A stretch of DNA of 26,040 nucleotides from Nephromyces sp. MM_2019. Taxonomy: Eukaryota; Apicomplexa; Aconoidasida; Nephromycida. A model generated the notes under the pieces. It saw nothing but the letters and a program-made list of their open reading frames with translations, did no database searches and had not been told where the DNA came from. The stretch spans positions 1 through 26,040 of the forward strand of contig JADHZB010000559.1 of the NCBI GenBank assembly GCA_015657535.1. Direction: 5' to 3'. Of this stretch, positions 1 through 11,500 are shown piece by piece. A program made the position numbers and the translations under genes. Each line of letters starts with the position of its first letter. Position 1 is the stretch's first letter.

Positions 1-36
1 TATATATATGTGTGTGTGTATTTAATGTATTATTAG

Positions 37-678
37 GGTTTATTAGTGTACGAAACACGCTGTTTGTGTTGCGAAAATATTTCACATCGAAAAGAAAATT
101 TTTTTGATTTGTCTGTTGACATTATTGAAGGCTCTTCACTTAATGTAAGTTTATGTGCTAACTTGTTCTTATACACATATTTCGTTGCAATAATCAATAG
201 ATAAACATAGCTACACACACATTCATACACACATACTCACAAACTATACCTAAATCATTGTTTTTAATTTTTAATATTTAGGTTTGCATAAAAAAGGTTT
301 CGGATAAAGAGCTATTACATGGCACAGTATGTGTAAATATACACACATACACACACACAAATACACACACACACAATCAGCAAGATACACAAATACACAC
401 GCACTTAAATACACACGCATAAACATACACAGACACGCACGCAGATACACACACACGAACAAACATACACACACATATACACAGACACCTACACACATAC
501 ACAGACACACATACACATACACACACACACACAGGAAAAATATTTTTGCACAAAATGTGCATGCCATCAAGAGGCCATTCGTTATATGAAAATTTTGAGT
601 GTCCCAAAACTCCTTACAATTCATCTCAAGCGTTTCAAATATTATGACACTGATTTTGGGGGTTGTTATAAAAGGTAT

Positions 679-709
<31 letters not shown>

Positions 710-718
710 ATCACTTAT

Positions 719-772
<54 letters not shown>

Positions 773-2384
773 AAGTGAACAAACAAACTCACTTATTATA
801 TAAACTAAACATTTTTAGGCTTCCATATCGAGTCCTTTTACCTCAAGAAATTCGTATAAAGGCAAGAGATGTTTGTGTGTGTGTGTGTATATTTATGGCT
901 ATAAATTTATATATATTTGTACATGTGTGTGTATTTGTGGCTATATATATATATATATATATGTGTATGTCTGTGTGTATTTGACTAAAATTTAAAATCG
1001 ACACATATTTTTCAAAAACCTTATTATTTCAATTTTAGTGTATGGACGACGATAACCCATACCCCCTTTATGAACTATTAGCAGTAGTTGTCCACATTGG
1101 CGTGTAAGATTTTAATTTTTTACACATACAAATAAATATAAATATATATACACAATTCGCATACACATACTAATAGTCATATTTACACACACAACATACA
1201 CACATACAAATAAAAATACACATAATCTAAAGCACACACACATATATATATATACGCATATATAGATCAATGAGTAGAGGCCATTATATATCTTGTATTA
1301 AAACCGATGCCGTAAGTCTACCTTAAATAAACTTTGATTTTGTGTGTAAAATTATTTAGAATGTACGACAAAATAGGTGCTCTTTATGTATATTTAGTAA
1401 TTTTTGTATACCAACTGTGTGTTGTAATTTGTGTGTGCCATTTTAATTTTATCAATGTATGCGAGTTGTAAATTGTGTATGTGTTGCAACATGTATGTGT
1501 GTCACAATTTGTGTATGTGTTACAATATGTATATACGTAAATTCAATTTTTTTTATTGCAGGGTTGGTTGTTATTTGATGATCAAATTGTGGAAGTTATG
1601 ACAGATGAGAAACTCCAACTCTTTTTTGGAGGTTTGGGGAGCACATGTGGTGTCAAAAGCGGGTGTGTGTGTATATATATAATAATAATAAATTATTATA
1701 TGAACTTAGTATGTGTGTTTTTTTGATATTATGATATGTATATATATATATATATAACTACTTTTCAAGATCAAATTAACTAACATAATCGTTCTATAAA
1801 AAAGGAAATTTTCTTTTACCAATTTATCTGCACACTCTAAACAATCTCACACCCACACGCTAAATATACAGACATAACATAGCAACACACCCATATATAT
1901 CCTAGCTATACACATTTGAACCCTGCACATGCACATTTGCTATTTGTATATTCACAGTTTCTTGCTACACACACATAATGCTTCAACTATATACACCTAA
2001 TTTCTAGCTAAACCTACATATGTATCAAATGCGCACACATTCTAAATACATTAATAATTATTATTATATAAGTTATATACACACTATATTGCTACACAAA
2101 CCAGTAATTATCTGATATAACACTAATTTTTTATTGTTTTGTCTTATTGTTTTAAAAATTAAAATTTTGAGCCAACTTAACACTTTAATGTGTGAATGTT
2201 TATACTATATCTCTCAATATCATTAAATAATTACATATAACTAGTTTATTGTTTGTAAAATCAGCAAATATGTATACTAGTTTTATCAAATTTCCCTATT
2301 TTTGTGTACATACACTTATTTTTATTATTAATTTATAGCTATCTCCTTTTCTATCAACTTGTACAAGAAGAGCCCCCAAAATAA
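37..2384 (+). CDS. USP12/46: USP12/USP46-type ubiquitin-specific protease, 3' part (5' end outside window)
   Basis: Cysteine protease (peptidase family C19) that removes ubiquitin from proteins. I read eight exons: 37-144, 282-326, 535-674, 819-870, 1039-1103, 1266-1311, 1562-1662 and 2339-2384. All have GT-AG borders and matching phases, and give 200 residues plus TAA. Visible landmarks, in order: ETRCLCCE with a first CxxC; DLSVDI; YFCTKC, the second CxxC of the zinc-binding fingers; the [13 protein letters not shown] box; [28 protein letters not shown] with the catalytic His; WLLFDD with the Asp; and a final GYLLFYQ just before the stop. This order and wording match the USP12/USP46 (yeast Ubp9/Ubp13) subgroup. 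The catalytic Cys box lies upstream of the window, so the N-terminal half is missing here. The last intron (676 bp) is long and separates the short terminal exon. An AATAAA overlaps the stop codon. Family call is firm; the exact paralogue is not. Confidence 0.9.
341..534 (+). repeat. CA-rich microsatellite filling USP intron 2
   Basis: Nearly the whole 208-bp intron is an imperfect (CA)n/(ACAC AT/AC)n tract on the sense strand, running up to the acceptor AG at 533-534. It is open in several frames, so it yields spurious Thr/His/Tyr-rich and, antisense, Cys/Val-rich reading frames. These are repeat artefacts. Confidence 0.9.
690..768. repeat. AT microsatellites in USP intron 3
   Basis: Two (AT)n runs, 690-708 and 731-768, are separated by a short CA tract inside the intron between the HLKRF exon and the next exon. 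They are simple repeats with no coding role. Confidence 0.9.
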
Positions 2385-2970
2385 ATTACTACACACACCC
2401 AAATTTAATTAAAACATATATTCTGACGCTCTGTAGCACACACATAAATTAGCAACATACACCAATCACGCATACAAACCACATATACACACACACATAA
2501 CACATTAACCATCTACATACACACACCACTCCTAAACATACATACCATGTACACCAGAATCACACACATCATCTACACACATACGCCACTTACACAGATA
2601 CATCATATACACACCAACGTACATAAATTCATTATTAATCTTTGTTTGTTCTACATACTTCTGCCCGATATGTAAATATATATCTTTATTCAATTAAATT
2701 TTGTAGCAGATACTATATTTAAATTTATTCAGTTTAACTCAATTTTATTTGTTACAACTTTATAAATTGTTTAAAAGTATATTTATATATTAGTACTTTA
2801 AATGAAGCCTTGAGTTACACATATTGAAACACTTGTATTCAAACATAAATATATTTATTTACTCATTCCTTTAATTTTTACAAACTCAAATCTACACATA
2901 TATAACCTTTCACAGTATTAGGTGCACCTAATTTTACATATAGATATATATATATAGCACGCATAAATCC

Positions 2971-3010
<40 letters not shown>

Positions 3011-3147
3011 CACACACACATGAACACACACTCATATACATTAGATCTTTCAAATAATCACTCAATTCATTATATGAATAAATTACAAAATTACACACAC
3101 ACTTTTAACTTTACTCAAATTTGACTTTTTTTAAAAACTGGGAAAAA
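2385..3147. other. Intergenic DNA, CA-type, with an AT run
   Basis: There is no gene between the USP stop and the next start. About 2390-2640 is almost free of G on the + strand and rich in CA steps. About 2650-2960 is plain AT-rich DNA. An AT dinucleotide run occupies 2979-3006. I see no coding exon or RNA gene here. Confidence 0.7.
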
Positions 3148-4697
3148 ATGTCAAAAGAAGCATTAGTGAACAATTTAGAAAAATTACATTACCCCAAACC
3201 GTTAAACAATTCAAATTTTGAGTATGGAAATCTCGAAATTACCCTTAAAAACATTGCACAGTTTCTTATAAATTTATTAAAATTACCTCAAAATGATCAT
3301 ATAAATACACACACATCATCAGACATAATCAATGTAACATATACAATGATGTCTGAGAAATTTAAAAATGAAAAAAACAAATGTTTTATCAACCAACTAA
3401 TATATTTAGCTGAGTTTATATATAATTGTCAATTGGGGTGTGATAGGGAATTGAAGCTAAAAATTAACACACAAAATACACCAAATTTTGCAACACAAGA
3501 AAGTATGTTAAATGATGAATTTAAGGAATATTGTGTGTAAGTATAAACAATATAATTTTAAGTGTGTGTAACAAGTATGATAGTGTTTATGGGTAGATTA
3601 TATTTGTATATTTATATAATAGCATGTAAATATAATGAAGTATTAATCTATATATGTCTGTGCATGTTTAAGCATTATAGTATATGTATGTATTTGTGAG
3701 CAAACAAATATAAATATATGTGATTAAATAATATAGTTTGTGTTTGTATTGAGTTAAATATAGGTAAGGCATTGATATTAAACTTTTGAGTAGTACCTTT
3801 AACCATATAAACAAAGCGCGCATATAATTGCAAAATACAAAAGTTTTGGGTGGGGATATAATGTGTATATAGATCATTGAAAATATAAAAGTATTTTTGA
3901 AAAATATTTCAAAACTTTTAATCTTAATTCATAGAGAATGGAACACCACAAAGACTAACTTAACATCAAAACTCGAAGAGTTACAAACTCTAATTGAACA
4001 ACAAAGTAGCACACAAGCTACATACAAATCAGCTAAGCAGACGCCAACTACAAGCACATCGACTATAAGCGCATCAGCTACAAACATATCAACTATACCT
4101 GCGTCCGCTACACATTTATCAACGTCACCTTTATCATCTGTAAATTTATACACAACAACTCTAAAAGCAGCAACCACAAACACATTAACTACAAATGATG
4201 AATCAAATGCAGACACACTAACTATACCTACATCAACTACACTTGTATCAACTACACCAACACCCACAATAAACAAATCAAATTATAATGAGTTTGATAT
4301 TTATGAATTAGATTATATAGAAATTCTAAATTCACATGAGTTTGAGAATAATAATATTGATTTAACAAATTTAACAAATTTTATTTACAAATATAATAAT
4401 TTTGATGAAAAGATAAAGGAATTAAGGAAACAAAGAGAAGAATTGGAAATTACAAATAACGAATTAAATAATAGGATAGCAGAGATAAATAGAAAGAAAG
4501 ATGAATTAATTAATAACATCCATAGTTTAGACACACCACAGAAAAATACACAATTGTCCAATGAAAATGAAAACTATTTACAAAAATTATCCCAACAATA
4601 TATAAACTTAATTAGAAATAGGAATTATTTGAGGCATAAATGGGCACTCCGTTGTAATAAACTTATGTGCAAAAATTTATTTGATATCATTGAATAA
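3148..4697 (+). CDS. Coiled-coil protein resembling CLUAP1/IFT38 (intraflagellar transport)
   Basis: Two exons, 3148-3536 and 3935-4697, join through a GTAAGT donor and an ATAG acceptor to give 383 residues. The ATG at 3148 is the first Met after an in-frame stop at 3106. The N-terminal part (about 1-105) carries LxYPKPLNNSNFEYGNLEI, which recalls the LGYPR...NF..PNF start of CLUAP1/IFT38, a calponin-homology-like domain of the IFT-B complex that builds cilia. Residues about 131-153 look helical. Residues 154-246 are a Ser/Thr-rich, low-complexity insert built mostly of ACA, ACT and TCA codons. Residues about 272-328 form a charged coiled coil. Residues 340-365 (LQKLSQQYINLIRNRNYL) recall the ELQKQYDTYLEKFQNLTYL segment of CLUAP1. 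Length is close to the roughly 410 residues of CLUAP1. The similarity is weak and judged by eye; another CH-plus-coiled-coil IFT or kinetochore protein is possible. The 398-bp intron is TG-rich. Confidence 0.5.
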
Positions 4698-6129
4698 ATA
4701 GCATATACACATTGTTTAAATTATAATTAACTTAATCCATATAAATATTATAACATGTGGAAGGCTGTTAAGAAATATAAAATTATTTATACTGAAAAAT
4801 TTATTAATCTAATGTTTACACACATCACATGACCTCAAGCTAAAGATTTATATATTACACATACACAAGTGCATTTATATATAAATCTTTGTATGCAAAT
4901 GACTAGACTATATCTTAAAAATGTTTCGAGGAATAATTATATAAATTGCTTACAATAAATTAAACAGCAATGATTGAAAGATAAATGAACTTGAGTTTAA
5001 AATCTTATTAGAAAGTAAATCAACAAAACAAATAATTTTATATTGTAAATGTATTTGAAATACCCAATCTAATTATAGTATACAAAATGATTATATCAAA
5101 TTTTGTATGAAATAAGGATATGTGATGTATGTTTTTTATGCGTATCTGTGTTAGAAGATGTTGTGTTGTTTTATTTATTTTAAGAATCTCTTTGGTATGT
5201 AGTTTATATATGTAGTACATATGTGATAATTGCACAAGCAATGTGTAGGGATTTACAAGGTCATTACCAATATGCAAGCATTATACATGTGTTATAAAAT
5301 GTTTAAGCATCTAATTTATGTGAGTGATCATCAAAAATTCATTTTTAATGCATTTATTTGAGCAAAATATCAATTTTTCATGGGCTAGAATATAAAAAAA
5401 TTAAATAAATTACAAAGATTTTAGTTCTTTACTCAAGTTTTTTGAAAATAAGTTACATAAATGCCTGATATAACGGATTTTTGTTACATCTGTTCATTTA
5501 TATATAAACTCATTGATCAAAACAACTTATTGTAGGATATGTACTCATTTCGTTTGTGTTAAATTTCTAAGCATTTTTTTGTGTATGATTTAAAATGCTT
5601 ATATATGTATCTGTAGTATGTAAATTCAATTTTTACGAGTATTGTGTTATTTTGTAACATAAATACCTAGATTTTGTTTAGCATTAATTATCTTGTTTTA
5701 TTTATAAATTTTATTTCGCTCACTTAAACCATTTTGTGATGAAGCTATTATGACTGCACATGTTGCATATCAAAATTTCATTCTTAAAACAATTTTTTTT
5801 TTATAATTTAATCAAATGAAAAATAGCTATACATCTTCAATAAATTGAAATTTATCGACAATATAACTTCGATAACATTTTATATCATAGAATTTATAAA
5901 CATGTAAAATATAAAAAAAATAAGCTAGAAATTGAGCATTCACTAGGAATATTACCTTTACTAGAAATTTAACACCTTTCACTATTGTTAAAAAACTAGA
6001 TTGAGGTAGGTACATCAACTTTCCTCATTATAACCAAAAATAATATAAATTTTTCTTAAACTAAATTTAGACAAATCTGATAAATTAAATTTCTCTTATG
6101 CTTATATTAGCTAAATCTTTAACACTTAC
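4698..6129. other. Intergenic AT-rich DNA
   Basis: No convincing exon on either strand. Short open frames exist on the minus strand (5038-5277 and 5827-6018) but their predicted proteins are low in complexity and match nothing I know. CA/TG steps fade out by about 5650, and the DNA from there to about 9650 looks compositionally different from the rest of the window. Confidence 0.6.
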
Positions 6130-6217
6130 CAGATTCCATGAGAATATGAAATTCATCAATCACTTGATTAGCTGATGAAATTCCTGTTACGCCCAAAAGT
6201 TTTCGAACATACCCAAA
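6130..6217 (-). pseudogene. Exon-like fragment resembling an outer-dynein-arm docking-complex coiled coil, frame broken
   Basis: Read on the minus strand, 6211-6131 encodes LLGVTGISSANQVIDEF followed by HILMES, and ends at a good GTAAGTG donor (6129-6123). The VTGI..A..VI.EF pattern recalls the conserved stretch of the CCDC114/CCDC63/CCDC151 family (ODA docking complex), where a phrase like AFxKI..vTGi precedes it. Just upstream the frame meets a TGA (6220-6218) with no AG acceptor between. A neighbouring frame there reads MFEN, which would continue the family pattern, so a frameshift is likely. A following exon cannot be identified with confidence. It ends about 40 bp from the start codon of the PPR gene on the other strand. 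It may be a decayed gene remnant, or chance. Confidence 0.3.
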
Positions 6218-6251
6218 TCATCGGTCCTAAGCGACAAACCTGTTTCCAACT

Positions 6252-8533
6252 ATGGCTCAAATTTTAAAGAAAAAAACTGCCCCCTCGGAGCATGCAATGC
6301 CCAACAAACGAAGAAGGAATTTTACACCACATTCGAAAAACTTCAGGAATAAAAACATACATCATCAACCTAAAATGGCCAATCCCTATACTAGTAGTAA
6401 AGACCTAGAGAACATCAAGGACTATGCTAAAGAAGGTCAATTTGAGGAAGCCTGTGGATCCTATTTGTCCTACTTAGAGAAGTTGGGAGCCAAATCAGAA
6501 CCTTCTGTAGCTTCTCTATCTTCCCTGGTTAATGCAGCTGTTCGCTCAGGTGAGATAAATATTGCTCTCCTCATTTTTGCGGCAATGCTGAAAAGAAAGT
6601 CTATTGAGACTTTGTTGGATGAATTCCAGGAGCATTTAAAAGGTAACTGCTTCATGTTCAAATTATAATCGAATCATTCGAGCAGTATTTACTTTTATCT
6701 CTAGTGGCAAGCTTCATTAACTCTTTTGCTTAATGTCACTACCAAATAGGTCCAAAAAAGGAATCAGAAGTAATCAACAAATTCGACTCCACTAATACTT
6801 CTTCTAATCCTCCTGCCGCTACTCCTTACCATCCACTACCTCCTGATTTCTTCAAGAGTATTATGCAAAACCGATTCTACACTATGCTAAGAAATACTGG
6901 AGATCGTACCACACCGGAGCCCAATGTTGTTACTTTTGCAACATTAATAAAAGGCTTAACTCAGGTTGGTGAAATAAACTATTCATTTCAGTTACTAAAC
7001 CTGATGAAGGAGAAAGATATTCCTATCAATAGTCGTACTATCAATACTTTCTTACGAGGCTGTGTTTTTTGGGGTAAAACTGAGCTTGGTTATAACATAT
7101 TTATTGATCACTTACGGACTACATATTTACAGCCCTATAGTGAGGATCTACCTCTTGATTCATTTTCATTTTCCTATATATGCCGTATCCTCATCCAATG
7201 CCTGAACTTAAAATTAGCTTTAAAGGTATATCTACTTCAAGCACAATACATCGATTCAATTATAAACAAAGCTAATTTTTGTGGCTCGTTACCACCTCAT
7301 CTCATTTTCGATAAACGCTCATTTTACACACAATTAGCATTTGCTCTAAATATTTTGGGGCATCAAGAATTGGCTAAGAAATACATCTCGAACATACCTT
7401 CATCAACGATTTCAAACGGAACTTTATTTCAAGCAATGAAAGAAAAGGAGGAGGCTCTCGATTTCAAACGTATCAACAAATTTATACAAAATAATAGTTT
7501 AGACTCAAATCAACTTCTCTCATACTACCTGAGGGTTTTTATACTCCCTGAAAATAAAAGCAGTTCCTTAATTCAACAATTTTTTAAGGATCAGCTACCC
7601 AGTACAAATAACCAAAAGCATACACTAAAGCCATACAAGAAACTTAATAATGCTGGAGAGGTTGACAAAGTTATTAAGAGAGGATTAAGACAAATGCAAA
7701 ACTTAGCACAATTTGGCCTTTATACTGTGCTTGATGGTGGAATGAATACTCCTTTTTCTGAGGGTGAGGATTTTCTTCTTAATTCTCCCACACAATCCCA
7801 AGTTGAGTTAAAAGACTTTGATGGCACTCTTCAGTTGGTAGGTAAGGATGTCAATGATAATCATCTTAGTTTTGCTAGAAAATATGGCCATCTCATGCAA
7901 GCTAAAACCTTAACTTGCCGCTTGGAGAAAATTTTCAATAATAATAATGATATTCTCATAGAAATTGGAGCTGGAAATGGTGACTGGATTGTTTATAAGG
8001 CTAAAAATCACCCTGACATTAATTTTATAGCCATTGAGTTGAGACAGGATCGGTGTTATCAGATATTCACCAAAATGATTATTGAAAAAGTCCAAAACTT
8101 ATGTTTAATGGTTGGTGATGCTGTACAAATTATAAATGAGAGGCTACCAAAAAACTGTCTTAGGAAGGTTTATATAAATTTCCCTGAACCACCACCACCT
8201 ACTCAAAAGACCGATGACCATTGGTTAAACCACAAATTTTTTAAATCTCTGAACAACTTAATGACCCCCTATGGAGAAATTCTCATATTGACTGATAGCG
8301 AGCCTTATTGTCACACACTTTCAAGAGAGATAAGACTGCTGCCTGAATATTTCAAATGTAAGCATCCAAAGAATTTCTACAAAATGGGAGTCTACTCTGA
8401 CTATGGGAAGCATCAGACTTCATATTTTGATAGGTTTTGGAAAAATGGAGAACACACAAAACGTTATTTTATTCATTTTCAAAAAGTTACCAAGCTTAAC
8501 CCTCGCCCTTCAGAAAATGAGACTGAACAATAA
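6252..8533 (+). CDS. PPR protein fused to a TrmB-type tRNA (guanine-N7) methyltransferase
   Basis: Two exons, 6252-6642 and 6750-8533, give 724 residues; the 107-bp intron has GTAACT and ATAG borders. The N-terminus is basic (KRRRN at about 19-23), which could be an organelle-targeting or nuclear signal. Helix-pair repeats of pentatricopeptide type appear at about 51-118, and most clearly at 189-223 (NVVTFATLIKGLTQVGEINY then SFQLLNLMKEKDIPI), followed by about 224-258 and 267-292. PPRs bind single-stranded RNA in organelles. Residues about 495-720 form an SAM-dependent methyltransferase of the TrmB/METTL1 family: EIGAGNG at 535-541 (SAM motif I), IAIELR, the MVGDA motif, then INFPEPPPP at 606-614 where typical members have F-P-D-P-W/H. 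The C-terminal SYFDRFWKNG and RYFIHFQ also fit TrmB. PPR-TGM fusions have been described in green algae and some other protists. Likely role (inferred): m7G modification of an organellar RNA selected by the PPR array. The changed signature leaves activity uncertain. Confidence 0.88.
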
Positions 8534-11500
8534 ACCCAAATTCAAAAACTCCAGAATCAACTACATGGAAGGGGTTATAAACCAGTGTTTGTAATCTTTG
8601 GCCAATTAAGCAAAAAGCTATATAAGTAATAATCTCATCTCAAACAAGGTCAAAATTAAAGGGTAGGACCACCTTATGATGATAACTCTTGAAAGCAATA
8701 AAAGGGACCCAATAAACGTTTAAACTAATACTTTAACTGGACCAAAAAGTATTTACATTTCTATATACATAGATCTAGATCATAAATCACTGGTTATTAA
8801 TCATAAGTGTGATTACCAATATAGTTTTTTCGCATTTTAATGAGTATATAATGAGATGATTTCGTCAAACTGTGGTGATGGCTTAGGAATTATCTCAAAA
8901 ATTTTATGAGAGTTCATTTTTATCCGAGACTGTCCAAACAAAAACATGATAATAAATGAAGCAGTAAAATAAATTATAATAGTTCATAAACTATGAAATC
9001 TTTATAAATATAACTACGGATCCTACTGTTGCTAATAACTAATAATTATTCATCACAATCCCTCTTTGATACCTTCAAAAAGTAAATGAGTATATTGAAA
9101 CTGATAATGTTAATAATAAGTTTAAAAGGAGTCCGCAGAGTATTTTTTCTTGAAAACACAGGATACCAAGATACACCTAAAATAAATTGTTTATATAGAG
9201 CTTTTTAATAATAATTGTAATAACATTTCACAAAACTTTAATTTTCAATCACAATCGAACATGAGGAAACTCATCATTAATTAATTTTGTAAAGGTTTTA
9301 CACATTTTTTAGATAAAATATTAAAAATCTTCCATGATTTCGTAAAAAATTTATTTTGTTTCTCAAGAATTAATAGTCTTATTCTGTTTTGTTGTTATGC
9401 ACGTTTGATAAAACTCATCTATTATAATTAATGGAGATAAAATAGAGTAAGAATACAATAGAGAAAATATTAATAGAAGTTTTCATCCTCTCCACACTCT
9501 TTGTAGAGAGTTATAAAATTAATAGTTTTTAGGGTGGTTGTATTAATAGTAATAATTTCGTGGATTACTGAAAGGTGAATTCTCTGTACCTTCAAAAGAG
9601 TGGGAAAATGAATGATTTTTCTCCTTGAATATTTGAAATAAAACCTAAAACATATACAGACAAAAAAACAATTTTTTGATGTTGGTAACTATGTATATGA
9701 CATATATATATTTATATACGTTTTCGTGCATATGTCACACAAGTGTTTTAAATAATATTTTATGTGTATATGTGATATTTATTTAGTAAAATATGTGATA
9801 ATTAATTGCACATGTTTAATATATAATGTTTGTGAATATTGTAAGAGATTAATTCATATATATTTATATTAGGTGTATAGATTTGTTTAATATAAAATGT
9901 ATGTATAATATATGTATATATAAATATCCCAAGTGTGTATATGAAGAAAATGTATTTTAGAAGCCTTTTTAGGATGTTTTTTAAGACGTGTTTGATATAT
10001 ATAACTCAAAGGTGTTAATGTATGTAACATATAGTATATTTTTATATTTTAATTAATTATGTGCGTAAAAACAATTAATTTCCACTTTTGTAAATGAAAA
10101 TTTAGGTCATTGAAATTATATGTGTTTGCTCAACAAATATTAGATTTAGCTAAGATATTACAAAATCTTCAATTTCATTATATCATATCTTCATATTTAT
10201 TTTATCATTATATGTATTTAATTAAGATATGTGCTTAGTATCCTCAAAGTATATAAATTTACGTTATGTGTTATTTTAAGCTTTAGTTATCAATACTTTT
10301 ATTTATATAAAACATTTATACTTAATATTCCGATGCTTTTAGATAGATATCAAGCACATAGTTTACGAATAAACACATGTATGTAATAATAGCTATGTGA
10401 ATTTTTATATAGTTGTGTGTATATAATAATAGCTGTAAGAATATAAATATATAGATATGTGTGTACAATGATAGATATGTGAATATAGTTATATAGTTGT
10501 ATGTTTTTTATGTATATATTGTTATATTGGTATTTCTGAGACCTATTTATTAATTATATCTTTATATTAAGCTAATCGTGTGTGCATTTGTGTAGTCAGA
10601 GTTTAATTGACAGGTTATTTTTATCAAAGCAAGTAAATGAATTTATTAGTAAATGATTGTGTATAAAATATAATGTTTTGAAAAGTGTTTAAATTTATGT
10701 TAAGTAATTAGAAAAAAGTTAAAAGGTGTAAAGGTATATATTGATCCAGTGTGTTCAAGTGGCTATAAATTGTGTGTGTGAATTATCTTTAGTTGTTAAA
10801 TTATATCTTGATATAAATGTGATAAAAGGCAAATGATCATGTAGGATGGGTGTAAAATCAATGAAGTGCTATGTATAAAAACATGCTCTATAAATGTATG
10901 CATATCTCATAAGCAAATGAGCTTTGAAAGTAATTCACATAGAATTTATTCATTCTTATAAAAATATGTATAGTAGTGACAAGTATATAATAATTAAATA
11001 TATATATAGGTAAAAACAAAATAAAAGGTGTGCTTAGGCAAACATTGTTATGTAAGAAAATAATATGAAATCGTAGTTTTTAGGTGTAATGTTTGGGTAT
11101 GTGAATCAATAACTCTGTTTAGAAAAGTTCTGTATTGTTTTTATTGAAGAATTATTAATCAGATAGTATGGGTAAGCAAATAACATACACATTTGAAATG
11201 ATAAAAATGTATAGAATTCTAAAAGCACAGTTTTTGCTATTATTCATATATTTAATTACTTTGACCTAATTAAGGAAATGTTGATATGAATATGTGTGTG
11301 TGTAAATGTGCTTAAGTATTTATGAGTTTTAGGCTAATTTTTGTGTGTCATGAGTATAATTTTGAATATATATATATATATATAGAAAAGCTACCTGTGT
11401 AAATATAAAATTGAAATCCGTGTGTGAAAATAAAAGTAAAATTTATTATTTAAAATCGTCATATAAACTGTAATATTAAGTATAAACGTGTGTACAAACA

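Noticed and set aside
271..714. Cys/Val/Tyr-rich minus-strand and Thr/His-rich plus-strand open frames over the CA tract
   Set aside because: They are translations of a CA/TG microsatellite inside a USP intron; the intron is fixed by flanking USP exons in consistent phase.
3121..3147. Upstream extension of the IFT38-like protein from a TTG codon
   Set aside because: A TTG start is unlikely in a eukaryote; ATG at 3148 is the first Met after the in-frame stop at 3106.
5038..5277. 79-residue minus-strand open frame
   Set aside because: No recognisable motif, no supporting splice neighbours, and composition like the surrounding AT-rich spacer.
5827..6018. 63-residue minus-strand open frame, considered as a further exon of the ODA-like fragment
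   Set aside because: Its sequence does not continue the coiled-coil pattern and no good phase-matched junction was found.
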